Assembly (NCBI GenBank): GCA_013214355.1
Contig: JABSSL010000093.1
Span: 1 to 64,000, forward strand
From: Saprospiraceae bacterium
GTDB taxonomy: Bacteria > Bacteroidota > Bacteroidia > Chitinophagales > Saprospiraceae
DNA length: 64,000 nt
Reading direction: 5' to 3'
This document shows, piece after piece, positions 8,198 to 17,397 of the stretch; position 1 is the first letter of the stretch; each line of letters starts with the position of its first letter. Both the position numbers and the translations under genes were made by a program. The notes under the pieces were generated by a model. That model was not told the origin of the DNA and ran no database searches. It worked only from the letters and a program-made list of their open reading frames with translations.

Positions 8198-9529
8198 ATG
8201 CAAACAAAAGCTGTAGTTCTACTTCTAGCCATCACAGTGCTAGCTTGCCAACGCAAGATCACCACTACTACTCCCCTGCAACTCCCTCAAACCTTTAAGA
8301 ACATAAAAATAGATGGAGGGAGAATCAGCATCGATGGGGGACCTTGTGAGCCTAGTATTGCCATTAATCCTTCCAATACCGATAATATTGTAGCAGGGGC
8401 TATCCTCAATCGTGCCTATCACTCAATGGACGGGGGAAAAACCTGGACCACTCAGAAGTTAACTTCCTCCTTTGGCGTATTTGGTGATCCAGTGATCACT
8501 CCAGACTTTAAGGGTAACTTCTATTATTCCCACCTGTCTGACCCTACTGGAAAAGGTTGGCAAGACAGTCAAATACTGGACCGTATCGTCATTCAGAAAT
8601 CAGGAGATGGAGGTAAAACCTGGAACGATGGCTCTTTTACTGGCTTACGGCATCCTAAAGATCAGGACAAACAATGGTTGGCCGTACACCCGAAGAACAA
8701 CACGCTATATATTTCTTGGACGGAGTTCGATCAATACGGAAGTAGAGCGGAAAAAGATAAATCTAGAATCCTCTTTTCTCAGTCCGCGGACGAAGGTAAA
8801 ACCTGGGCTGCCCCCATTCAAATCAATGAATTGGAAGGCGATTGTATAGATGATGACCAGACGCCAGAAGGCGCTGTCCCTGCGGTAGGCCTTGATGGTA
8901 CAGTATATATTGCTTGGTCTTACGATGAAAAAATCTATTTGGATAAGTCCACGGATGGGGGAATAAGTTGGTTGGATAAAGACATAGTAGTTAGTGATCA
9001 ACCAGGTGGATGGACATTCGCCATTCCTGGGATTTTCAGGGCCAATGGTCTACCGATTACTGCTATTGACAATAGTAATGGACCACATAGTGGTACGCTC
9101 TACGTAAACTGGTGTGATCAAAGAAATGGCACAACAGATACGGATGTTTGGTTGGCTAAATCTACCGATCAAGGAAAAACCTGGTCTGCCCCTATCCGCG
9201 TCAACAATGATGCACCCGGGAAACAACAGTTTTTCACCTGGATGGATATTGATCAAACCACTGGTGATCTGTACTTCGTTTTTTACGATCGACGTGCCTA
9301 TGACGATAATCAAACGGACGTTTACATTGCCTATAGTAGAGACGGAGGTAAAACTTTCGTCAACCAAAAAGTAAGTGAGACACCCTTCACCCCAAACCCA
9401 AACGCTTTCTTTGGGGACTACAATAATATCAGTGCTCACGCTGGTCGAGTCCGACCGATATGGACGCGAGCAGATGGAATCAGTTTAAGTGTATGGACGG
9501 CCCTGATTGATTTAGAGGAGAAAAAGTAG
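8198..9529 (+). CDS. Asp-box (BNR) repeat lipoprotein, sialidase-like beta-propeller
   Basis: Predicted outer-membrane or periplasmic lipoprotein: the signal peptide ends in a lipobox with Cys17 (VLLLAITVLAC). Six Asp-box repeats of the form S/T-x-D-x-G-x-T-W/F start near residues 76, 135, 196, 251, 322 and 380 (for example SMDGGKTW, STDQGKTW), consistent with a six-bladed beta-propeller of the sialidase/VPS10-like type. Asp-boxes are structural, not catalytic; I do not see the arginine triad laid out clearly enough to call a true sialidase, so the enzymatic activity is uncertain. It follows the MocR gene by 30 bp, so read-through is possible, and it converges on a GNAT gene. Confidence 0.8.
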   Translation: MQTKAVVLLLAITVLACQRKITTTTPLQLPQTFKNIKIDGGRISIDGGPCEPSIAINPSNTDNIVAGAILNRAYHSMDGGKTWTTQKLTSSFGVFGDPVITPDFKGNFYYSHLSDPTGKGWQDSQILDRIVIQKSGDGGKTWNDGSFTGLRHPKDQDKQWLAVHPKNNTLYISWTEFDQYGSRAEKDKSRILFSQSADEGKTWAAPIQINELEGDCIDDDQTPEGAVPAVGLDGTVYIAWSYDEKIYLDKSTDGGISWLDKDIVVSDQPGGWTFAIPGIFRANGLPITAIDNSNGPHSGTLYVNWCDQRNGTTDTDVWLAKSTDQGKTWSAPIRVNNDAPGKQQFFTWMDIDQTTGDLYFVFYDRRAYDDNQTDVYIAYSRDGGKTFVNQKVSETPFTPNPNAFFGDYNNISAHAGRVRPIWTRADGISLSVWTALIDLEEKK

Positions 9530-9565
9530 TCCAATGTCATTGGTGAGTCTAGCCCTTTTGGGTAA

Positions 9566-10090
9566 TTAACCTAGTGGCTTTTTCATAATCCACATTTTAG
9601 CCAATTCTTCAGTCTTCATAGGAAGGATGTCAAAATGAGAGGCACTGATGATTTGAAAGCCCTTCTTTTGATAAAAGGCAATGGAGTCTACACTACTTTG
9701 CATAACCTCCAGCCATAGGTATTTACTCAAGCATTCTCTAGCCAATTGCTCAGCTTTGGCCATTAAAATTGAACCCACCCCTCGTCCCGCAAAATCCGAC
9801 AACATGTAGATGCGATGGACGTAAAAGCCCAATGGCTCTCCACTCCAGTTTTTCTGAGCTTGTACTACGAGATAACCGGTAATTTGCCCTTGTGAACAGG
9901 CCAAATAAACTTGGCGATCCAGGGCATCAAGAAAACCATAGAAAGTATTCAAATCATAGTATTGATCAAGATAAGCTTGCAGCCCCTCTGGTGTCCACAG
10001 GTAGGGAAAGTGTTGATGGTAGGAACGTACAGCCATGTGTTGCAATGCTGGTACATCAGCTCTTTTTGCTAAACGCAATTCGATTTTCAT
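9566..10090 (-). CDS. GNAT family N-acetyltransferase
   Basis: Single-domain acetyltransferase of the GNAT fold, 174 aa. Motif A is visible as YMLSDFAGRGVGSILMAKAEQLA (about residues 100-121) with the acetyl-CoA-binding GRGVG loop, and the C-terminal part SIAFYQKKGFQI is the standard alpha4-beta6 region. The N-terminus (IELRLAKRADVPALQHMA) is the usual beta1-alpha1 start. Acceptor unknown. It faces a divergent M14 peptidase gene across a 55-bp gap and converges with the Asp-box lipoprotein gene, so it is likely transcribed alone. Confidence 0.85.
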   Translation of the reverse strand: MKIELRLAKRADVPALQHMAVRSYHQHFPYLWTPEGLQAYLDQYYDLNTFYGFLDALDRQVYLACSQGQITGYLVVQAQKNWSGEPLGFYVHRIYMLSDFAGRGVGSILMAKAEQLARECLSKYLWLEVMQSSVDSIAFYQKKGFQIISASHFDILPMKTEELAKMWIMKKPLG

Positions 10091-10145
10091 AGATAAAGCC
10101 TATTTTGGCAAGATCAGTTATTGAAGTACCAAAAATAAAAAGTCC

Positions 10146-11888
10146 ATGCGATCCAGTCTGTTATTTTGTTTGCTTATTGGCTGCTTTGCCAATCTAAAAG
10201 GTCAGTCTCCATTGACAGTGTTTGAACGTTCCAATGGTTTGGAAACAGCTACTTACGATGAAGGTATAGCTTTTTATCAGCAGCTCGCTCAAGCTTATTA
10301 TCAAAAGGCCAATTTGCAATCTTTTGGTATGACGGATAGTGGGAAACCCTTGCACCTTTTCACGATTTCTGCAGATGGGGATTTTGACTTTGATAACATC
10401 CATGCCAAGGGCAAGTTGGTGCTCTTTATCAATAATGCCATACACCCAGGAGAGCCAGATGGTGTTGAAGCTTCGATGCTATTAGCTCGAGACTTGCTAA
10501 GCAAACCTGAAGAATATGCTGACTTTCTTGAACAAGTAGTAGTAGCCATCGTACCATTTTACAATATCGGAGGAGTACTCAATCGAAATAGCCACACACG
10601 AGCTAATCAGAATGGTCCAATCTCTTACGGTTTCCGTGGTAATGGTAGACACTTCGATCTCAATCGAGATTTTGTCAAAGCAGATACACGCAATGCACGT
10701 ACCTTCGCAGAAATTTTCCACACCATAGACCCTGAGGTATTTATTGATACGCACACGAGTAATGGAGCGGATTATCAATATACTATGACGATGATCCCTA
10801 CCCAAAAGGATAAATTGGGTGGGCCATTGGGAGCGTATTTAGATGAAAAAATGATGCCCTTCCTTTATGATTACATGGCAAAGGGCCCTTATGAAATGAC
10901 TCCGTATGTCAATAGCCTTGGGCGAACGCCAGACGCCTTGGGTATTGCTGATTTCCTAGAATCACCTCGTTACTCTACCGGCTACGCTGCTTTGTTCCAT
11001 TGTATCGGCTTCATGCCTGAAACACATATGCTTAAGCCCTACAAGGATAGGGTAGAATCCACCTATGTTTTCATGCAGGGGGTCGTGAAGGTTTTGGTTA
11101 GAGATGCCAAAGACATTGTGAATCGGAAAAAAGAAACAAAGGCTATGGTTGCCCAACAGCAGGAATTTCCGTTGCAGTGGACCCGGGATACAGCCAACTT
11201 CAAAACGATCGATTTCAAAGGGTATACAGCTACCTATCCTATCAGTGAGCTTACTGGCTTACCTCGGTTAAAGTACGATCGAGCGCAGCCCTTCACAAAA
11301 CAAATTCCCTACTACAACCAATACCTTCCCACGAAGTCTGTGAAACGCCCTAATGCGTACCTCATTCCACAAACTTGGCATACCGTAATCGATCGCCTTC
11401 GCGAAAATGGGGTGGCCATGCAACGACTTTCGGCAGATACCACAATAGAGGTGACCGTCTATTATTTAGACGATTTCAAAACCAGGACTAGACCCTACGA
11501 AGGCCATTATATGCATTACCAAACCAAAGTAAGAACCGAAAAAAAGGCGGTAGCTTTCCTCGCTGGAGATTGGTTAATCCCTACCACCCAATGGACAAAC
11601 CGCTATATCATTGAAATGCTGGAACCCGAAGGTCCTGATTCTTTCTTTAGTTGGAATTACTTTGATTCTGTTTTGCAGCAAAAAGAATATTTCTCTTCTT
11701 ATGTATTTGAAGACAAAGCATTGGAATGGCTAGAGGAAATGCCAGAAGTAAAAAAAGCTTTGGAAAAACGAAAAGAAGAGGATCCTAAATTTGCCAAGAA
11801 TGGTCGAGCACAACTGGATTTCATCTATAGACGTACTCCACATTACGAAAAAGAACACTTACGCTATCCTGTCTTCAGGATTGAATAA
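10146..11888 (+). CDS. M14 family zinc carboxypeptidase, secreted
   Basis: Metallocarboxypeptidase with a signal peptide (residues 1-19). Zinc ligands follow the M14 pattern HxxE...H: H100 and E103 in NAIHPGEPDG and H203 in FIDTHTSNGADY; the arginine of DLNRDF (R174) corresponds to the substrate-carboxylate-binding region. The catalytic domain covers about residues 40-320; the remaining 260 residues form a C-terminal part without recognisable repeats, common in Bacteroidota M14 proteins annotated only as M14 metallopeptidase. It probably removes C-terminal residues from peptides outside the cytoplasm. No T9SS tail is seen, so a periplasmic location is most likely. The next gene downstream has its own -7 element. 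Confidence 0.85.
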   Translation: MRSSLLFCLLIGCFANLKGQSPLTVFERSNGLETATYDEGIAFYQQLAQAYYQKANLQSFGMTDSGKPLHLFTISADGDFDFDNIHAKGKLVLFINNAIHPGEPDGVEASMLLARDLLSKPEEYADFLEQVVVAIVPFYNIGGVLNRNSHTRANQNGPISYGFRGNGRHFDLNRDFVKADTRNARTFAEIFHTIDPEVFIDTHTSNGADYQYTMTMIPTQKDKLGGPLGAYLDEKMMPFLYDYMAKGPYEMTPYVNSLGRTPDALGIADFLESPRYSTGYAALFHCIGFMPETHMLKPYKDRVESTYVFMQGVVKVLVRDAKDIVNRKKETKAMVAQQQEFPLQWTRDTANFKTIDFKGYTATYPISELTGLPRLKYDRAQPFTKQIPYYNQYLPTKSVKRPNAYLIPQTWHTVIDRLRENGVAMQRLSADTTIEVTVYYLDDFKTRTRPYEGHYMHYQTKVRTEKKAVAFLAGDWLIPTTQWTNRYIIEMLEPEGPDSFFSWNYFDSVLQQKEYFSSYVFEDKALEWLEEMPEVKKALEKRKEEDPKFAKNGRAQLDFIYRRTPHYEKEHLRYPVFRIE

Positions 11889-11959
11889 TACGCATAAAAG
11901 TTTTATTTTTTAATCAAAAAAGTTATATTTGAGTATTGTTGTCATCCTCAATATTCAAT

Positions 11960-12781
11960 ATGGCTAATCACCCAGACTTACACTACCTACTAGATTGGAA
12001 TTATACTCCTGAAAAAATGCAAGCTGCCCTAGAATCTGGGGTAGATCCCAACGAGCGCTATTGGAAATACGAAGAAAATGCCCTACATGTGGCTGTTCGT
12101 CGGCGACGACTAGAAGCCATTGCCCCGCTATTGAAGTATGGAGTAGATATCAACGCCAAAACTAAAGGTGGGAAGACCGCCTATGCCCATGCCATCCGAA
12201 GAGGATTTACTGAAATCAGTGATTATCTAGAAAATAGAGGGGCTGATACCTCACTGAATGCCGCTGATCAGCTGGCGGTGGCTTTAGTAAATGGGAATTT
12301 GGACGCAGCTGCACGTTTAATTGCTGAAAATTCGGAACTCGTCCCACAGATGAATCCGGAGGAGGCTCGTATTTTGCCAGATCTTACCGGCCGGGCGAGA
12401 ACAGATGTAGTTCGCCTTCTCCTAGATGCAGGTGTCGATGTTTCTAGCCGAGGTTTAGATGAGGGAACAGGACTGCATATGGCAGCTTGGTTTGGTCAGC
12501 CTGATAATACCCGATTATTGATCAAATATCAAGCACCGCTAGAAATTCGAGGCGACTTGCACAACATGTCCCCGCTGGGATGGGTAGTTCATGGTTCCGT
12601 CTATTCTGGATCAGCGCAGAGCCATGCTGATGATTATACGGAAATAGCAAGAATTTTGCTAGAAGCTGGAGCTTCTCTTCTTCATCCTGATCTACCTGAG
12701 GATAAAAGTGGGGCTTGGTTACTAAAGGAGGTCTCTACGGGAGTGGAAGCCGTGTTACGAAAATTTGGAGCGAGTAATTAA
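11960..12781 (+). CDS. Ankyrin repeat protein
   Basis: Cytoplasmic protein (no signal peptide) made of ankyrin repeats: ENALHVAVRRRRLEAIAPLL, KTAYAHAIRRGFTEISDYLE, TDVVRLLLDAGVD and TGLHMAAWFGQPDNTRLLI are readily recognised, giving five to seven repeats across residues 15-270. Ankyrin repeats mediate protein binding; the partner is unknown. The ATG at 11960 is preferred over an in-frame TTG at 11936, because a TATATTTG element (11924-11931, a full match to the Bacteroidota -7 box) sits just ahead and would put the transcript start near 11938. A long hairpin repeat follows within 6 bp of the stop codon. Confidence 0.8.
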   Translation: MANHPDLHYLLDWNYTPEKMQAALESGVDPNERYWKYEENALHVAVRRRRLEAIAPLLKYGVDINAKTKGGKTAYAHAIRRGFTEISDYLENRGADTSLNAADQLAVALVNGNLDAAARLIAENSELVPQMNPEEARILPDLTGRARTDVVRLLLDAGVDVSSRGLDEGTGLHMAAWFGQPDNTRLLIKYQAPLEIRGDLHNMSPLGWVVHGSVYSGSAQSHADDYTEIARILLEAGASLLHPDLPEDKSGAWLLKEVSTGVEAVLRKFGASN

Positions 12782-12786
12782 TCTAG

Positions 12787-12958
12787 CTTAGATCATATTT
12801 AAGTTTCGGTCTTTGAGTCGAGAAGGATCATTTTTTTGCTGAAGCAAGGCGGCTGAAGTGGATGATAGCCATAGCTATCAAGCCGCTTTAGCCAAAGCAG
12901 TGTCAGCGAAAAAGGGATGTTCGTAGACCGAGTACTGAAATTTGAACATGATCTTAAG
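12787..12958 (+). repeat. Dispersed ~172-bp hairpin repeat, copy 1
   Basis: First of two copies (the other is at 31244-31414, same orientation, roughly nine bases in ten identical). The element is an imperfect palindrome over almost its whole length: the outer arms (gatcat...ttaagtttcggt with the complement of actgaaatttgaacatgatc) pair with G-U wobbles, the middle arms ttttttgctga and tcagcgaaaaa pair, and the centre gatagc/gctatc closes a 4-nt loop. It carries no reading frame. It is MITE-like or REP-like, or encodes a long hairpin RNA. Between an ankyrin gene and a DUF58 gene. Confidence 0.8.
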
Positions 12959-13060
12959 TCCCTATTTCCAGCCAACTAGTCTTGCGTCCTATCACGGGGC
13001 TTGAGTATTCGGCTGATTATACTTACCTTGTTAAGCGATCAGACGTTGCTCCTATTACTC

Positions 13061-14383
13061 ATGCGCAATATATTTCTCACAGATCGTTTCTTCTGGATGT
13101 TAGGTGGATTAGCTGCACTATTCGCACTAAGTTTTGCCATCCCTATCCTATTTCCTGTAGCCCTAATTAGTTTCGTGATGGGACTTACCATCACCTTGAT
13201 CGATGCATTTATCCTTTTCAATAGACAGATGCAATTACAGGCCAAACGTAGATTGCCTAAAGTTTTTTCGATGGGCGACCCAAATCCTGTCTACATTGAT
13301 TTAAAGAATGGAAGTGCACAGAAGGTTTGGTTAACGATCATTGATGAATTACCCATCCGCTTTCAACTCCGCAACTTCGAGCGGAAGATTGAACTTGAAG
13401 CGGAGACGGAAATGCAACTAAAGTATGAGTTGACTCCCTATGAGCGTGGGGAGTATGATTTTGGCAGTATTAATGTCTACATTGCTACCCGCTTAGGGCT
13501 ACTTGAACGTAGATATCGGCAAGATCATCCCATGAAGATCCCGGTATACCCCTCGATCATGCAGATGAAGCAGTTCGAATTGAGAGCTTTTGACAAGACC
13601 AGCCATAAAAAGGGGATTAAGAAAATGAGGAGGATCGGGCATAGCTATGAATTTGAACAGATCAAAAACTATGTGCGCGGAGATGACTACCGGAGTATCA
13701 ATTGGAAGGCGAGCAGTCGTCAGGGAAAACTCATGGTTAACCAATATGAGGACGAAAGGGCGCAGCAGATCTATTGTATTATTGACAAAAGCCGGTCCAT
13801 GCGGATGCCCTTTGAAGGCTTAAGTTTAATGGATTATGCCATCAATACCAGTTTGGTCCTTTCTAATATAGCTTTGCAAAAACACGATAGAGCTGGTCTT
13901 ATCAGCTTTTCCGATAAGATGGGCACGACCCTGAAGGCGGATAGTAATCCGACTCAACTTAACAAAATACTGTACGCGCTTTATAAGGAAAAGGAAAGAC
14001 CCAAAGAGGCTAATTTTGAATTGCTATATCATGCCGCACGAAAACTAATTACCGGTAGAAGCCTGCTACTTCTATTTACCAACTTCGAAAGCGCTCAAGC
14101 ATTGGAGCGAGTACTACCGATCTTACGTCGTATTAATACTTTCCACTTACTAGTTGTGGTATTTTTTGAGAATACGGAAATCAAAGCCTACGCAGAAAAA
14201 GAAGTGGATACCTTAGAAGATATCTATCACCAGACCGTAGCTCAGAAGTTCCTATCCGAAAAAACACAGATGGTACAGCGGCTACGTCAATACGGTATTC
14301 AAGCCATTTTGACACGCCCTGCTGACCTTTCTATCAATACCGTTAACAAGTATTTAGAATTAAAGGCCAGAGGGTTAATCTGA
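13061..14383 (+). CDS. DUF58 domain-containing membrane protein (VWA-like)
   Basis: Two membrane segments near the N-terminus (FFWMLGGLAALFALSFAIPI and FPVALISFVMGLTITLIDAF, about residues 9-60) anchor a cytoplasmic or periplasmic beta-rich region and the DUF58 core. The family signature is clear: RRIGHSYEFEQIKNYVRGDD then YRSINWKASSR and LMVNQYEDE (about residues 190-235), followed by a von Willebrand A-like fold with the MIDAS-type DKSRSM (about residue 246). DUF58 proteins usually sit beside a MoxR AAA ATPase and act as its partner; no MoxR gene is adjacent here. I use the ATG at 13061; the frame is open to a TTG at 13001. Cellular role unknown. Confidence 0.82.
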   Translation: MRNIFLTDRFFWMLGGLAALFALSFAIPILFPVALISFVMGLTITLIDAFILFNRQMQLQAKRRLPKVFSMGDPNPVYIDLKNGSAQKVWLTIIDELPIRFQLRNFERKIELEAETEMQLKYELTPYERGEYDFGSINVYIATRLGLLERRYRQDHPMKIPVYPSIMQMKQFELRAFDKTSHKKGIKKMRRIGHSYEFEQIKNYVRGDDYRSINWKASSRQGKLMVNQYEDERAQQIYCIIDKSRSMRMPFEGLSLMDYAINTSLVLSNIALQKHDRAGLISFSDKMGTTLKADSNPTQLNKILYALYKEKERPKEANFELLYHAARKLITGRSLLLLFTNFESAQALERVLPILRRINTFHLLVVVFFENTEIKAYAEKEVDTLEDIYHQTVAQKFLSEKTQMVQRLRQYGIQAILTRPADLSINTVNKYLELKARGLI

Positions 14384-14426
14384 TTTCCGTAGCCCAAAGC
14401 ATTAATTTCGGCCTACTCGCTTACCG

Positions 14427-15905
14427 CTAGGCATAGCTCTCTATTAACTCCGTCAAAAGTCTTACCCCAAAAGCAGAGGCACTCCTTTGCATCGAGAATT
14501 CCGAGTCGCCAAAAGCTACACCAGCAATATCGAGATGCGCCCACTTCGGATGCTTTTCGGTAAAGAACTGTAAAAACTTAGCCGCCACGATGGCTCCAGC
14601 CAAAGGCCGGCCGCTATAATTACGGATATCAGCTACATCCGATTTGATATCATCCTGGTAGATATCCCAAATCGGGAGTCGCCAACTCTTTTCTCCATTC
14701 TTATCACCCGTTTCTTGAATCCTGTTGGCCAATTCATCATCGTTAGAGAAAAGGGCAGCCGCATGGTAGCCCAATGTACGTACCGCACTGCCAGTCAAAG
14801 TGGCCAGATCAATTAGTATTTCTGGAGCGTAATGCTTTACCATATAATTAAGACCATCCGCTAGGATAAGTCGCCCCTCCGCATCCGTATCAATTATCTC
14901 AATCGTTTTCCCACTGTAGGAATTGATTACATCACTTGGCTTGACGGCCTTAGCATCGACACTATTCTCGGTAGCAGGGACAATTCCAATGAGATGGACA
15001 GGCAATTTGAGCTTAGCAGCCACCTCCATGGTACCCAAAACCGCCGCAGCTCCTCCCATGTCACTTTTCATATAGTGCATATTGATCGAAGGCTTAATCG
15101 ACAGGCCGCCCGTATCAAAGGTTACCCCCTTCCCCACTAGTCCGACCTTCTTAAACTCCCCTGGCCCTTCAGGTTTGTACTCCATAATGATAAAGGAGGC
15201 AGGATATTCACTTCCTCGATTCACTGCCAAGAGTGCGTCAAGACCTGTTGCTTTTATCTTTTCCTGATCGAAAGCTTCAACATCGTACCCAAATTTCTTT
15301 CCAGATTCTAGGGCCCAATTGGCGAGATCTATGGGTAATTTCTTGTTACTCGGAGCGTTCACCAAATCAAAGATTCTCATCTGCGTATAAGCTATACGCT
15401 TAGCTCGAACTGCGGCAGCTTCACAAAGCTTTACGGCCTTTTCCGATACCACAATATCCAAGCTGGCCTCATCATGGGCAAGTGGATGTAGGTCTCCATT
15501 CTTGGATTTGAACCGACCAATCTGATAGGTCCCTAACAACAAACCATTCGCAGCAGCTTCGACCCACCTCGATAGTTCTTCTTGATCCAAACAATATGCC
15601 CAATCCAATCCCAGTCTCTTATCAAACTTTCCCTTATGCTTGTTAGAAAAACTTCGGAAGACTTTCAGTATTTGAGCGAACTTGGGGCTTTTTCCTAGCC
15701 CCAGGAGATAGATACTTCGTTCAGCTGTGTGTAACACCTGTACCTCTCCTAAGTCTGCCTTGTAGGTAGCTTGTAAACGCTTTGCTGCAATGCCCGCTTG
15801 ATCGGCAATATTTTGCAGTGTTTTATTGAGTTGATCGGTAGATAGGATGGGTAGAATGAGATGTTCAATCTCTGCATTTAGGATATAGGATAGTGTGATG
15901 TGCAT
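14427..15905 (-). CDS. Leucyl aminopeptidase, M17 family
   Basis: Cytosolic dinuclear-metal aminopeptidase that trims N-terminal residues from peptides. The M17 signature is present as IDTDAEGRLILADGL (NTDAEGRL in most members; here the first residue is Asp), and the other metal/catalytic block is KGVTFDTGGLSIKPS (GKGITFDSGG in the family) followed by MKSDMGGAAAVLG. The N-terminal about 150 residues form the macro-like domain, the C-terminal about 300 the catalytic domain; total 492 aa is normal. No signal peptide. Monocistronic by appearance: the neighbours are on the opposite strand (DUF58 gene) or separated by 160 bp (esterase gene). Assignment to PepA-type is firm at family level only. 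Confidence 0.92.
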   Translation of the reverse strand: MHITLSYILNAEIEHLILPILSTDQLNKTLQNIADQAGIAAKRLQATYKADLGEVQVLHTAERSIYLLGLGKSPKFAQILKVFRSFSNKHKGKFDKRLGLDWAYCLDQEELSRWVEAAANGLLLGTYQIGRFKSKNGDLHPLAHDEASLDIVVSEKAVKLCEAAAVRAKRIAYTQMRIFDLVNAPSNKKLPIDLANWALESGKKFGYDVEAFDQEKIKATGLDALLAVNRGSEYPASFIIMEYKPEGPGEFKKVGLVGKGVTFDTGGLSIKPSINMHYMKSDMGGAAAVLGTMEVAAKLKLPVHLIGIVPATENSVDAKAVKPSDVINSYSGKTIEIIDTDAEGRLILADGLNYMVKHYAPEILIDLATLTGSAVRTLGYHAAALFSNDDELANRIQETGDKNGEKSWRLPIWDIYQDDIKSDVADIRNYSGRPLAGAIVAAKFLQFFTEKHPKWAHLDIAGVAFGDSEFSMQRSASAFGVRLLTELIESYA

Positions 15906-16065
15906 TAATCATTTTGCTTTTGGAGTGAAGAGGTATAACTGCATAGGGTCAGTGTTTCTTGTTTTATATAGAAGCTATCACAAAACTTTCGGTTGGGTAG
16001 GAATAACATCAACACCGCAACAATAGTTTTGGGTTAGCTACATTGATCACACGTAAGCGATCTTA

Positions 16066-17205
16066 TTATGCTTTATTTTCTTCACTTGATTGATTAAAAA
16101 ATAACCAAGCTATGGCTTTAGGGAATTCTTTTCCCCATCTGGCTTCATTGTGATGTCCATGAGGATCAATAGAAAGATCAAATTCTACGTTGGCCGCTGA
16201 TCCTTGATTTTGTATGGCCTGTTGAAATTTCTTAATATTCGGAACCATTGTCTTGCTTTCCCCCTCTCCTCCATAGATGTATACTCGCGTATCGTGAGCC
16301 TCTTCTAAATTGATAGCATGAAAGTGAATATTGGGAGCAGCCCACAAAGAAGGAGAAAAAATCAATAGTCGCCCATACACTTCAGGATACATTAAACCAG
16401 CATAGATACTAATCAAGCCCCCCATTGAACTTCCTCCAATCCCTGTATGGGTACGATCTGGCAGGGTTCTAAAATGCTTATCTACATAAGGTTTCAAGGT
16501 ATCTGCCAGGAAGCGTACGTACTTTTTCCCTTGTCCTTTTCCTAGATTCCCACCAACGCTCGGCGTAAACTCCTTGACACGGTCTTCTTCGGCATGATCA
16601 ATCGCAATGATAATCACATCTCCTAGTCCTAACTCTGCCAAGGTAGCCAACTTCTTATCGATGGCCCAGTTGCCAAATGGCGCATAATCATCAAAGAGAT
16701 TTTGACCATCCTGAAGATACAGGACCGGATAGCTTTTACCACTCGTTTCATAATCAAATGGTAACAAAGCTGAGATGCGTCTAGTCTTGATCAATTGAGG
16801 GATCTCGAAAGCTTCATCAAGAATCTCAATCTTCGGAAGGAAATCAGGTGAATACCCCAAACCCTGGGTTCTCCATCGGCCAACTTCTTCTGCTTTGAAT
16901 CCAATATCTGAGAGTAGTTGTCTATTCTCCACTTCTTCTCCGTACTGCGTAAGTTCTCTACCTTCCCAATCTGCCTTAGCATACTTGTATTCCAACAAAG
17001 ACGGCAGTTTAGAAATATCATCAAATTGGAATCGGTAACGTCCTTTCGCTTCTTTCTCAAGTCGATATCTTTCATCCGGCAATTGCCAGCCATTGAAATT
17101 CCCCGCCATATAAACCGGCCTTTCATCATCAAAATTACTACTTACCGATAGCGACAATTTCCCCTCTTTTCCCTTCCTTTGAACTGTAGTTTTATTTTCT
17201 GCCAT
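16066..17205 (-). CDS. Alpha/beta-hydrolase esterase of the esterase D/enterochelin esterase-like family with N-terminal CBM48-like domain
   Basis: The N-terminal ~100 residues resemble the glycogen-binding/early-set domain found with such esterases (VYMAGNFNGWQL at 31-42). The rest is the Fes/esterase D-like hydrolase (Pfam Esterase): the nucleophile is S260 in GGSSMGGLISIY, the oxyanion region lies in LYLQDGQNLFDD, and the catalytic histidine is likely in DPHGHHNEARWG near the C-terminus. No signal peptide, so cytoplasmic. Family members hydrolyse siderophore esters, acyl esters or related substrates; the CBM-like domain hints at glycan-linked substrates (inference). A minus-strand TAATTTTG element (complement at 17266-17273) lies about 60 bp upstream of the start and could be its -7 box. 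Confidence 0.8.
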   Translation of the reverse strand: MAENKTTVQRKGKEGKLSLSVSSNFDDERPVYMAGNFNGWQLPDERYRLEKEAKGRYRFQFDDISKLPSLLEYKYAKADWEGRELTQYGEEVENRQLLSDIGFKAEEVGRWRTQGLGYSPDFLPKIEILDEAFEIPQLIKTRRISALLPFDYETSGKSYPVLYLQDGQNLFDDYAPFGNWAIDKKLATLAELGLGDVIIIAIDHAEEDRVKEFTPSVGGNLGKGQGKKYVRFLADTLKPYVDKHFRTLPDRTHTGIGGSSMGGLISIYAGLMYPEVYGRLLIFSPSLWAAPNIHFHAINLEEAHDTRVYIYGGEGESKTMVPNIKKFQQAIQNQGSAANVEFDLSIDPHGHHNEARWGKEFPKAIAWLFFNQSSEENKA

Positions 17206-17397
17206 GCCTCACTATGGTATTGCACGTTTGTTAGCGGTTTACGGAAGCTATTTCGAAAATTTGTGCAAAATTAAAAAAATAGCAGTGTTTACCCACTGTA
17301 GCCGACCATTTTTGCCTGTGGAGATACGGGTTAAAATAGGTAAAAAGAGTTTAATAGATCCTCTCATCCAGATTCTTGAAATTTCAAAGAACTATTT

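Noticed and set aside
8607-9439. Several open frames in other phases within the Asp-box protein gene
   Set aside because: They are shadows of the repeats in the real gene and lack homology or starts of their own.
8198-9529. Calling the Asp-box lipoprotein a true sialidase
   Set aside because: Asp-boxes are structural and the catalytic arginine triad was not identified with confidence.
9531-9543. Hairpin ccaat/attgg between the Asp-box and GNAT genes
   Set aside because: Only 5 bp with no T-run; too weak to call a terminator.
12982-13245. Small frames on both strands at the start of the DUF58 gene
   Set aside because: They overlap the DUF58 membrane-helix coding region and have no independent evidence.
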